64,000 nt of DNA, taken from positions 124,001-188,000 of the forward strand of contig NZ_WIXI01000040.1 of NCBI RefSeq assembly GCF_009617585.1. Reading direction: 5' to 3'. The stretch comes from Endobacterium cereale (lineage in GTDB: Bacteria; Pseudomonadota; Alphaproteobacteria; Rhizobiales; Rhizobiaceae). The notes beneath the pieces were generated by a model, which did no database searches, had not been told where the DNA came from, and saw only the letters and a program-made list of their open reading frames with translations. The position numbers and the translations under genes are program-made. Positions 17,950-27,509 of the stretch are shown piece after piece (positions within the stretch are counted from its first letter, which is position 1; each line of letters starts with the position of its first letter).

Positions 17950-18774
17950 CTATGCTGATACCACCTGCCTGAGCGGGGAACGATCCGGATCGGGATCCGG
18001 CATCGCGTCGAGCAGCATGCGCGTGTATTCATTTGTCGGTCGCTCGAAGATATCTTCAACCGGGCCGCTTTCAACCAGCTTTCCGCGATAGATCACAGCG
18101 ACTTCATCGCAAATGTAGCGAATGACGCCGAGATCGTGGCTGATGAAGAAATAGGTGAGGCCGAGTTCTTCCTGAAGCCTGTGCAGAAGGTTGAGAACAT
18201 CGGCCTGAACCGAAACGTCGAGCGCCGATGTCGGTTCGTCGAGGATGAGAAATTCGGGCTTGGCAGCAAGCGCACGCGCAATGCCGATACGCTGGCGCTG
18301 GCCGCCGGAAAACTCGTGCGGATAGCGGAATAGGTGCTCTTCCCGCAGGCCGACCTGCAGCAGCAGTTCCAAGACACGCTCGGTGCGCTGGCGCGCAGTC
18401 ATGGGGACGATATCGCGATGGATGACCAGCGGTTCGGCGATGATGTCGTGGATCGTCATGCGCGGATCGAGCGAGGCGTAAGGGTCCTGAAAGACGATCT
18501 GCAGGCGGGCGCGCAGGCGGCGCATCTCGGTCGATGTCAGTTTGCCGATGTCGGCGCCTTCATAAAGGATATTGCCGGATGTCAGTGTTTCCAGCCGCAG
18601 GATGCAGCGTGTCAGCGTCGTCTTGCCGGAGCCGCTCTCGCCGCCAAGGCCAAAACTCTTGCCCTTGGCGACCCGCAGGCTGACATCGTCGAGCGCTCGA
18701 AAACCTTCGGTATCGCCGAACAGGCCCTTGCGCTGGCCCGGGAAAATTTTCGAAACGTTGTTGATCTCAAGCAT
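17950..18774 (-). CDS. ABC transporter ATPase, DppF/OppF-type (intact member of a decayed operon)
   Basis: A 274-residue ATPase with Walker A GESGSGKT, Q-loop IVFQDPYASLDPRMT, signature FSGGQRQRIGIARAL, Walker B FLILDEPTSALD and H-loop FISHDLGVI. All catalytic motifs are intact, unlike the partner ATPase. It overlaps the partner's stop by one base and is followed after 16 bases by the reductase gene. Without a working partner, permease or binding protein its transport role is doubtful, although such ATPases can sometimes be shared. Confidence 0.88.
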   Translation of the reverse strand: MLEINNVSKIFPGQRKGLFGDTEGFRALDDVSLRVAKGKSFGLGGESGSGKTTLTRCILRLETLTSGNILYEGADIGKLTSTEMRRLRARLQIVFQDPYASLDPRMTIHDIIAEPLVIHRDIVPMTARQRTERVLELLLQVGLREEHLFRYPHEFSGGQRQRIGIARALAAKPEFLILDEPTSALDVSVQADVLNLLHRLQEELGLTYFFISHDLGVIRYICDEVAVIYRGKLVESGPVEDIFERPTNEYTRMLLDAMPDPDPDRSPLRQVVSA

Positions 18775-19658
18775 TATTGCACCTCCGGCATGACGCCGCC
18801 AAGGCCGCGCAATTCGCCGCGTTTGGTATGGGCTGTCGGAATGGAATTGAGGAGCGCCTGCGTATAGACGTGGCTTGGTGTCTTCAGCACGTCCGTGACC
18901 GGTCCGCTTTCCAGAATGCGGCCGCGATACATGACCGCGACATGGGAGCAGATCTGCGCCACGACGCCGAGATTGTGGGTGATCATCAGCACGCCGATGT
19001 TTCGCTCAGCCACCAGTTCGTGGATGAGTTTCAGGATCTGCGCCTGAACCGAAACGTCGAGCGCCGTGGTCGGCTCATCGGCGATCAGCAGGTCCGGTTT
19101 GCCGATCATCGCCATGGCAATCAGCACGCGTTGTTTCATGCCGCCGGAAAACTGGTGCGGGTAATCATTGATGCGCTCCGCTGCCTTCGCGATGCCGACC
19201 TTGTCGAGCATTTCGACCGAAACGCGCCTTGCCGCCTTTTTCAGGTCGCGCGAGGATGCGCCGGGTTCGAGGCCCAGCACGGTCGGGTCGGCATGGCCGG
19301 CATGCAGCGCCACATCGACCAGCTGCGTGCCGATGCGGAAGACCGGGTTGAGGTTGGTTGTCGGGTCCTGAAAGATCATGCCGATCTTGCGGCCACGCAG
19401 CGTGCGCATTTCCTTCTAATTGGCTTTCAGAACGTCGCGGCCTTGGAACGCGATCGAGCCCGCAAGGTAGCGCCCGGTTGCCGGTGGGATAAGCCGCGAA
19501 ACGGAAAGGCCGGTCAGCGATTTGCCGGAGCCGGTTTCGCAGACCATGCCCCAGATCTCGCCGCGTTCGACCTTGAGGTCGATGCCGTGCAGGATCTGCG
19601 TTTCGCCCTCAAAGCTGCGCATGGAGAGGTTGAGGTTCTTGATGTCGAGCAATGTCAT
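18774..19658 (-). pseudogene. ABC transporter ATPase, DppD/OppD-type, interrupted by an in-frame amber codon
   Basis: Conceptually ~294 residues. The first 80 codons (start 19658, MTLLDIKNLNL) end at a TAG at 19416-19418. The same frame continues as K-E-M-R-T-L-R-G-R-K-I-G-M-I-F-Q-D-P with Q-loop, signature [15 protein letters not shown] and Walker [13 protein letters not shown] to 18774. No frameshift is needed; a single base change (GAG to TAG fits the context) explains it. Walker A reads CETGSGKS instead of GESGSGKS, so the first invariant Gly is Cys. Re-initiation at the ATG of 19409 (GGA upstream) would give an ATPase piece lacking Walker A. Either lesion alone should disable it. Confidence 0.88.
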
Positions 19659-19667
19659 GTCTTCACC

Positions 19668-21020
19668 TCACCGCCGCGCCTTGGGGTCCATGACGTCGCG
19701 CAGACCGTCGCCAAGGAGGTTGAAGGCAAGCACCGCCAGGAAGATGGCGCATCCCGGAAAGACCGCCGTCCACCAGTAATCCGGCATGTCGGCACGGGCG
19801 ACGGACAGCAGCGTGCCCCATTCCGGCGTCGGTGCCTTGACGCCGATGCCGACGAAACCGAGCGAGGCGACGGTCAGGACGGCAAAACCCATGTCGAGCG
19901 AAGCCTTGACGATGATCGGTGACATGATGTTGGGCAGGATGTGGCGGCCGAGGATACGCGGCCAGCCGGCACCGAGTGCTTTTGCGGCGGTGATGAACTG
20001 CTCTTCCTTCTTGCCGATCACCTCGCCGCGCACAAGGCGGGCATAGGCGGGCCACCATGTTATGGCGATGGCGATGATCATGTTGGTGACGCCGGTGCCA
20101 AGCGCTGCCGCGACCGGCATAAAATCCTGGGAAAGGATCGCCTGCGTGGCAGAAAGGCCGAGGCCCGGCCAGTCGAACACCGTCTCGACCAGAACCGTGC
20201 CGCCGAGCAGCCAGGAAACGTAGAGGCCAATCACCGTCAGGGTCGAGGTCACGGCGTTTTTCAGCACGTATTTGAACAGGATTTTTGTGTTGGAAATGCC
20301 GAGCGCCCGTTCGGTCATGACAAAATCCTGTTGCAGCACTTCGATCGTCGAAGCACGCATCATGCGCATGATGGTCGCCAAGGGGGAAAGTGACATGGCA
20401 AAGGCGGGCAGAGCGAGGTGCTGCAAGGCGATCGTCAGGGAATACCAGTCACCGGCGAGAATGGAGTCGATTGTATAAAAGCCTGTCGGGCCTTCCGGCG
20501 GGATTTCGATCAGCGGAAACCGGCCGGAAAGCGGCAGAATGTCGAGCCAGGAGACGAACATCAGCTGCAGCAACAGGCCGAGAAAAAAACGCGGCATGGC
20601 GATGCCGCCAAGCGCCACGGTGCGGGTCAGGTAATCGACAAGACCATTGCGATAGACGGCGGCAGCAAGCCCGAGCGGAATGCCGAGCACGATGGCGATC
20701 AGCATGGCTGATGCCACCAGTTCCAGCGTTGCCGGCAGAAATGTCATGATGTCTTCGAACACCGAGCGGCGGGTGAAGATGGACACGCCCCAGTCACCCT
20801 GAACCAGTCCCGTCACGTAATCCCAGTATTGCAGGGGCAGCGATTTATCGAGGCCGAATTCTTGGCGCACGCTCTCGATCACGTCGGGTGTGGCATTGGG
20901 ACCGGCGGCAAGCGCCTCCGGATCACCGGGAAGAAGGCGGGCGATGGTGAAAACGATCATCGTCAGCCCGATCAGCATCAGGATCAAAAGGACGAGGCGT
21001 CGCAAGGTGTAAAGGATCAT
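19668..21020 (-). pseudogene. Fused remnant of DppB- and DppC-type permease genes (in-frame internal deletion)
   Basis: An open 450-codon frame. Residues 1-303 are DppB-type (TM1 LVLLILMLIGLTMIVFTIARLLPGDP; LVETVFDWPGLG at 278-288) but stop short of the last membrane helix and the terminal DPR tail. Residues from ~304 align with the middle of DppC (AALGTGVTNMIIAIAI, WWPAYARLVRGE, NLLGDGLRDVMDPKARR). Compared with the intact system at 12008-13929, about 32 C-terminal residues of DppB and the first ~148 of DppC are missing, including its first membrane helices. The junction is near 20111. The frame stays open but a normal two-permease pore cannot form; it is either a recent deletion or an unusual chimeric subunit. 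Confidence 0.85.
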
Positions 21021-21063
21021 GGGCGCTTCCGGTGGTCAGTAATTTTGGGCGATCGCATAGAAA

Positions 21064-21198
21064 AAGTCCCCCTCTGGCTGCCGCCATCTACCCCACAAGG
21101 GGCGAGAAAACCTGCGGTATCCGCTTCGCCTCAATTGTGACTCGGCGGGGCGGCTGGGTTAAGCCCTCCCCCTTGTGGGGAGGGTTGGGAGGGGACTT
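21064..21198. repeat. RIME-like palindromic intergenic element
   Basis: A 135-base imperfect palindrome between the permease and binding-protein remnants. The outer arms AAGTCCCC/GGGGACTT (21064-21071, 21191-21198) and inner arms CCCCACAAGGGG/CCCCTTGTGGGG (21091-21102, 21169-21180) pair. This composition and layout resemble the Rhizobium-specific intergenic mosaic elements that are scattered through rhizobial genomes. No other copy is visible in this window. Confidence 0.65.
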
Positions 21199-21219
21199 GT
21201 CTCCCTGCGATCGTCCCTA

Positions 21220-21530
21220 TCAATCGAGCGACAGCGGCAACAACTCGATGGCGTTGGCAGCAACCGGGGTGAAGACAAAGTTCTTCACGTTTGCACCGAA
21301 ACCGAGCTTACGTTTTTCGAGCACGCCAAAGATATCCGGTGCATCATCGATAACAAGCTCCTGGAACTTCTTGTAAAGCTCGGCGCGCTTGGTCTCGTCG
21401 GTTTCGACGCGAGCCGCCTCGATCAGCTTGTCGACTTCCTCGTTCTTGTAGACCGGGTTCTGCCACTGGCCGTTGCGCGACGAGTGATAGGCCGCGAAGG
21501 CAACGTTATCCGGATCGGCGTAGATCATGC
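21220..21530 (-). pseudogene. ABC substrate-binding protein family 5, 3' fragment
   Basis: About the last 100 codons of a DppA-type binding protein: MIYADPDNVAFAAYHSSRNG, then NPVYKNEEVDKLIEAARVETDETKRAELYKKFQELVIDDAPDIF and a terminal LPLSLD. That is the family-5 C-terminal lobe ending. The match stops near 21530; upstream of this the frame reads as antisense of a different gene. There is no signal peptide or N-terminal lobe, so no functional binding protein can be made. It is the first gene of the decayed operon that continues with 21020-17950. Confidence 0.88.
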
Positions 21531-21762
21531 GGAGTTGAAGGAACGCATCGGCAAGGTGCGTGCCACCGGTCGTTCCTATGCATCCAACGAGATTGTCGAG
21601 GGAGTGTCCTCGCAAGGGGTCGCCATGCGCGACCCTGAAACGCTGGAAATTTTTGGCGTGGCGATTTCTTATCCGGCGAGCCTGGGCACCCCGGAACTGA
21701 AGGAAAAAATTGCAGTTTTGCTCGACCAGATGCGCACGGGTCTCAGCATCAAGCTGGATTGA
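21530..21762 (+). pseudogene. IclR-family regulator, 3' fragment
   Basis: About the last 75 codons of an IclR-type effector domain on the + strand: ELKERIGKVRATGRSYASNEIVEGVSSQGVAM, then IFGVAISYPASLGTPELKEKIAVLLDQM. This is the typical ligand-domain end of IclR regulators (the RxxGY/S... E.. G(V) pattern, then a final amphipathic helix). The HTH and most of the protein are missing. It lies head-to-head with the binding-protein fragment, so the shared promoter and both 5' halves are gone. Confidence 0.75.
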
Positions 21763-21841
21763 CCGCCGCTCGGTACGCTGGAGACGGTTGCCCACACGTG
21801 TGGGAACGCTATTTTATCCCGACAGCAATCGGGTCGGGCAC

Positions 21842-22720
21842 ATGTCGGAAAAAGCTGCTTCTGCAGAGGATTGGCGAGAGGAGCGCAACCGGTTTCTAGC
21901 TGGCCTGCTGCGCGGCGGGGCCGGGGCCCTGATTTTTGGGCTCCCGATGATGATGACCATGGAATTATGGGCGCTCGGTTTCACCATCGCACCGATCCGT
22001 CTGCTGATTTCTGCAATCGCGACAATACCGCTGCTGTTCGTGTTGGCGCAGCGCATGGGCTTCGAGCGTACCTTCACATGGCGTGAAGCGCTGCGCGATG
22101 CGATTATCGCCTATGCCATCGGTATTCTGGCGAGCGCTGCGCTTCTCGTTCTGCTTGGCATTCTCAAGCTTGCCATGCCGGCGGATGAATGGGTCGGCAA
22201 AATCGCCATACAGGCCATACCCGCCTCGATCGGCGCGATGCTCGGACGCAGTCAGCTTGGCGCTGAAAAGGGCAGTGAAGAAGATGAGCCGGATGATGAC
22301 GGGGAAAATGCCGGAGACCAAGTGACGACCAGTTATCCGACCGAACTTTTCATGATGGCGGTCGGTGCGCTTTTTCTAAGTCTGAACGTGGCGCCGACCG
22401 AGGAGATCATTCTGATTTCCTACAAGATGACGCAGTGGCACACGCTGATCACCATCTTTGTGTCGATTACGCTCATGCACGGGTTTGTCTATGCCCTGGC
22501 ATTTCGCGGCGGCCATGAGCTTTCGCCGGACACGCCGCAATGGCACGCTTTCGTTCGCTTCACCATGCCCGGTTATGTGGTCGCAATTCTGATCAGTCTT
22601 TATGTCCTGTGGGTGTTCGGTCGGCTGGATGATACGGCGTGGACGCAGATCCTCATGACCACCATCGTCTTGGCATTGCCGGCATCCATCGGTGCAGCAG
22701 CGGCCCGGCTTATTCTGTGA
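21842..22720 (+). CDS. TIGR02587-family integral membrane protein (DUF2391)
   Basis: A 292-residue membrane protein: hydrophobic segments at about 22-45 (GGAGALIFGLPMMMTMELWALGF), 50-70, 88-115 (AIIAYAIGILASAALLVLLGILKL), then an acidic loop rich in E and D near 150-165. Further segments contain ALFLSLNVAPTEEIILISYKM, VSITLMHGFVYALAF and YVVAILISLYVLW. This order matches TIGR02587/DUF2391. The function is unknown. It pairs with the following TIGR02588 gene (14 bases apart), a pairing typical of Rhizobiales. Confidence 0.8.
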   Translation: MSEKAASAEDWREERNRFLAGLLRGGAGALIFGLPMMMTMELWALGFTIAPIRLLISAIATIPLLFVLAQRMGFERTFTWREALRDAIIAYAIGILASAALLVLLGILKLAMPADEWVGKIAIQAIPASIGAMLGRSQLGAEKGSEEDEPDDDGENAGDQVTTSYPTELFMMAVGALFLSLNVAPTEEIILISYKMTQWHTLITIFVSITLMHGFVYALAFRGGHELSPDTPQWHAFVRFTMPGYVVAILISLYVLWVFGRLDDTAWTQILMTTIVLALPASIGAAAARLIL

Positions 22721-22734
22721 AACGGAGTGCAGGG

Positions 22735-23142
22735 ATGTCCGCATCAAAAGCGCGCCATACCGAAAGCAGCGATCCTCACTGGATCGAATGGATCAGCGGC
22801 ATATCATCATGCGCCCTGGTTGGAGCCATGATCGGCTGGATTGCCTGGCAGGCGATCACCGCCAATGACGAGCCGCCTCAGCTATCTACGACAATCACGC
22901 AGGTTCGAAAGAGCGGCAGCACATTTCGCGTGGAGTTCGACATCGTCAATTCGGCTCCGGTTACGGCAGCAGGCGTGACTGTCATGGGCGAAATCATCGA
23001 CGCAACCGCTGCCGTCGAAACGGCGGAGGTGACGTTCGATTATGTTCCCGCCCAGTCGAAGTCGCGAGGCGCCTTGCTGTTCAGCACTGATCCGGCAGGC
23101 CGCGATCTGCGTGTCAGGCCGTCGGGATATACCGAACCATAG
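22735..23142 (+). CDS. TIGR02588-family protein, single-pass membrane
   Basis: A 135-residue protein with one N-terminal membrane helix (about 19-42, WISGISSCALVGAMIGWIAW) and an extracytoplasmic beta-rich domain: FRVEFDIVNSAPVTAAGVTVMGEI and EVTFDYVPAQSKSRGALLFSTDPAGRDL. It matches the TIGR02588 partner of the preceding TIGR02587 protein. The two probably form one membrane unit; no activity is known. Confidence 0.78.
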   Translation: MSASKARHTESSDPHWIEWISGISSCALVGAMIGWIAWQAITANDEPPQLSTTITQVRKSGSTFRVEFDIVNSAPVTAAGVTVMGEIIDATAAVETAEVTFDYVPAQSKSRGALLFSTDPAGRDLRVRPSGYTEP

Positions 23143-23196
23143 TCCCTAATCCACACATAGCGATAAACATGCGCGGCTTTCTGGAGCCGCAGAATG

Positions 23197-23236
23197 CAAA
23201 AACAGGCGGCGCAGCCATTCCGGGCTGCGCCGCCTG
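23197..23236 (-). terminator. Intrinsic terminator of the DUF992 gene
   Basis: A perfect 14-bp GC-rich stem (23203-23216 with 23223-23236), 6-base loop. On the minus strand the stem is followed by GTTTTTGC, so it terminates the gene ending at 23263. Confidence 0.85.
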
Positions 23237-23262
23237 ATCAATCAATTGCCGAGGGCTTGGCG

Positions 23263-23790
23263 TCAGTTTACAGAAGCCAGAGTCATGGACGTGCCCGTTG
23301 CCGCGATGTTCAGGCCGAGCTGGCCTGTGAAGCTGACGGTCTGAAGGTGGATCGAGCCGGTTGTGCCGCCGACCAGAATGTTGGCGCCGACACCGGCACC
23401 GGCCGTCACTTCAGCGGTAGCACCCTGATAGATGCCGCCGAGCGAGCCGTGGTGATAACCCGCGGTCGGGGCAAGAACGGCCCAGATCAGGCGGCTGCGT
23501 GTCGTAAAGCCGATATCAACGCCCAGCTTGCGGATCGCACCGGAATAATGATCAAGCGGTTCGCCGTCGATGGTCGACTTGAACACGCAATCCACTTCCT
23601 TGGCAGAGCCGAGAATGTAACCGGCGCCGCCGCCGATATTGCAATCGAGATAGCCGATCTTCACGCCATTGCGCGCGCCTTCTTGCATGACGACCGGACG
23701 CTCGGCGCGTGCCACGTCGGCGGCGTAAACAGCGCCAGCGCTCGTCAGGACCGGTGTGGCGGCCAGTGCCAAGGCAATAATCTTCTTCAT
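23263..23790 (-). CDS. DUF992-domain secreted protein
   Basis: A 175-residue protein with a signal peptide (KKIIALALAATPVLTSAGAVYAAD, cleavage near 22-24). The mature part begins GVKIGYLDCNIGGGAGYILGSAKEVDCVF and contains DHYSGAIRKLGVDIGFT and PGAL-type strands, as in the DUF992 family of alphaproteobacterial periplasmic proteins. Two Cys (DCN, DCVF) may form a disulfide. The C-terminal Gly/Ala/Thr-rich part (GAGVGANILVGGTTGSIHLQ) suggests a beta structure. Start 23790 (MKKII) is preferred over a longer frame. Confidence 0.82.
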   Translation of the reverse strand: MKKIIALALAATPVLTSAGAVYAADVARAERPVVMQEGARNGVKIGYLDCNIGGGAGYILGSAKEVDCVFKSTIDGEPLDHYSGAIRKLGVDIGFTTRSRLIWAVLAPTAGYHHGSLGGIYQGATAEVTAGAGVGANILVGGTTGSIHLQTVSFTGQLGLNIAATGTSMTLASVN

Positions 23791-23941
23791 GTCAGTCTCC
23801 TTAATAATCCCTGTTACCGCCACCTTCATTCCGGTCATGAGGTGAACTGGCGATCGGTTAACGAATCCGATGCCAATTCGATCCATGGCGATGGCATTTT
23901 CGGGGCGACGGGAGAAAAAAGGTTAACAATCTATGCGATTA

Positions 23942-26087
<2,146 letters not shown>

Positions 26088-26228
26088 AGGAACCTGCGGG
26101 TCGCCGGAGGATCGTGCAATCATCCCGTTGGAATGAACTGGCTCGATCCTGTTTGTGGCCCTATGTTTCGCGCGTCGGCCCTTGCTGAGGGCTGCGTTTA
26201 ATCAAGTTCAAATCGGAAGGTTCTCATC

Positions 26229-27278
26229 ATGGCTATTGCAAGAGGCTATGCCGCGACGGATGCATCGAAACCCCTCGCTCCCTTCACCTTCGAACGCCGC
26301 GAACCCAATGACGACGATGTCGTCATCGACATCAAGTTTGCCGGCGTCTGCCACTCCGATATCCACACCGTCCGCAACGAATGGGGTGGCGCTGTTTACC
26401 CGATCGTTCCGGGCCATGAAATTGCCGGTGTCGTGACGGCTGTTGGCTCCAAGGTCAGCAAGTTCAAGGTCGGCGACCATGTCGGCGTCGGCTGCTTCGT
26501 CGACAGTTGCGTTGGCTGCGCCACGCGCGATGTCGATCTCGAACAGTACATGCCGGGCCTCGTGCAGACCTATAACAGCGTCGAAGCCGACGGCAAGACG
26601 CCGACGCAGGGCGGTTATTCCGACAGCATCGTTGTCAAGGAGGGCTACGTCATGTCCATTCCGGACAACCTTCCGCTCGATGCGGCTGCCCCGCTTCTGT
26701 GCGCCGGCATCACGCTCTATTCGCCGCTGCATCACTGGAAGGCCGGTCCGGGCAAGAAAGTCGCCATCGTCGGCATGGGCGGCCTCGGCCATATGGGCGT
26801 CAAGATCGCCCACGCCATGGGCGCCGAAGTGACGGTGCTCAGCCAGTCGCTGTCGAAGAAGGACGACGGTCTGCGTCTCGGTGCTGATCACTATTACGCG
26901 ACCAACGACAAGGAGACCTTCTCCAAGCTCGCCGGCACGTTCGACCTGATCATCTGCACGGTTTCGGCCGAGATCGACTGGAATGCCTATATGGGCCTGC
27001 TCAAGGTCGAAGGTTCGTTCGTGGTCGTCGGCGCGCCGGAAAACGCGATCCCGGTTCACGCCTTCTCGCTGATCCCGGGCCGCAAGAGCATCTCCGGTTC
27101 GATGATTGGCTCGATCAAGGAAACCCAGGAAATGCTGGATTTCTGCGGCCAGCACAACATCGTCAGCGAAATCGAACTGATCGATATCAAGGATATCAAC
27201 GAAGCTTATGAACGCGTCATCAAGAGCGACGTGCGCTACCGCTTCGTGATCGACATGGCGACGCTGAAGGCTGCCTGA
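26229..27278 (+). CDS. Zn-dependent medium-chain alcohol dehydrogenase (CAD/YahK/AdhA-type), structural zinc site altered
   Basis: A 349-residue MDR enzyme of the cinnamyl-alcohol-dehydrogenase branch. Catalytic zinc ligands Cys41 (GVCHSDIH), His63-Glu64 (PGHEIAG) and Cys158 (LLCAG); cofactor fold [18 protein letters not shown] (181-198). In the structural zinc lobe only Cys94 and Cys97 remain, while the third and fourth Cys of the usual CxxCxxCx7C are Arg100 and Met108. Probably an NAD(P)H-dependent aldehyde reductase with broad specificity. It is monocistronic, with AGGTTCTC-type spacing before the ATG, and a terminator follows. Confidence 0.88.
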   Translation: MAIARGYAATDASKPLAPFTFERREPNDDDVVIDIKFAGVCHSDIHTVRNEWGGAVYPIVPGHEIAGVVTAVGSKVSKFKVGDHVGVGCFVDSCVGCATRDVDLEQYMPGLVQTYNSVEADGKTPTQGGYSDSIVVKEGYVMSIPDNLPLDAAAPLLCAGITLYSPLHHWKAGPGKKVAIVGMGGLGHMGVKIAHAMGAEVTVLSQSLSKKDDGLRLGADHYYATNDKETFSKLAGTFDLIICTVSAEIDWNAYMGLLKVEGSFVVVGAPENAIPVHAFSLIPGRKSISGSMIGSIKETQEMLDFCGQHNIVSEIELIDIKDINEAYERVIKSDVRYRFVIDMATLKAA

Positions 27279-27304
27279 TCACCACTGATCCGATCAATGC
27301 ATGG

Positions 27305-27337
27305 AACGGGCCGGTCGCAAGATCGGCCCGTTTCGTT
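27305..27337 (+). terminator. Intrinsic terminator of the alcohol dehydrogenase gene
   Basis: A perfect 9-bp stem (27305-27313 with 27324-27332), 10-base loop, then TTTCGTTTG. It lies 27 bases past the stop codon. Confidence 0.82.
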
Positions 27338-27509
27338 TGTCATACTCAGTAAAGTCATGAAGCCAGTTGCCAGCTTAGTTCCGCGACCATGTGATGCCTG
27401 AGGCAGCGCATTGTGACTGGATATGCGCGCGGAACTTCACCATGTGACGGCGGGCGACAACGCCTTCCGCCCGAATGCCGATGATGCCCGAGCATGCAAG
27501 AGAGACGCC

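Noticed and set aside
19668..21020. Treating the 450-codon permease as a natural full-length B-C fusion
   Set aside because: A genuine fusion would keep all membrane helices of both halves. Here the last helix of B and the first helices of C are missing, which fits deletion better.
21175..21762. Reading the whole plus-strand frame as one 195-residue gene
   Set aside because: Only the last ~75 codons look like protein (IclR end). The first part is the antisense of the binding-protein fragment, which is the better reading there.
21220..21795. Reading the whole minus-strand frame as one 191-residue binding protein
   Set aside because: Codons upstream of ~21530 are antisense of the IclR fragment and there is no signal peptide.
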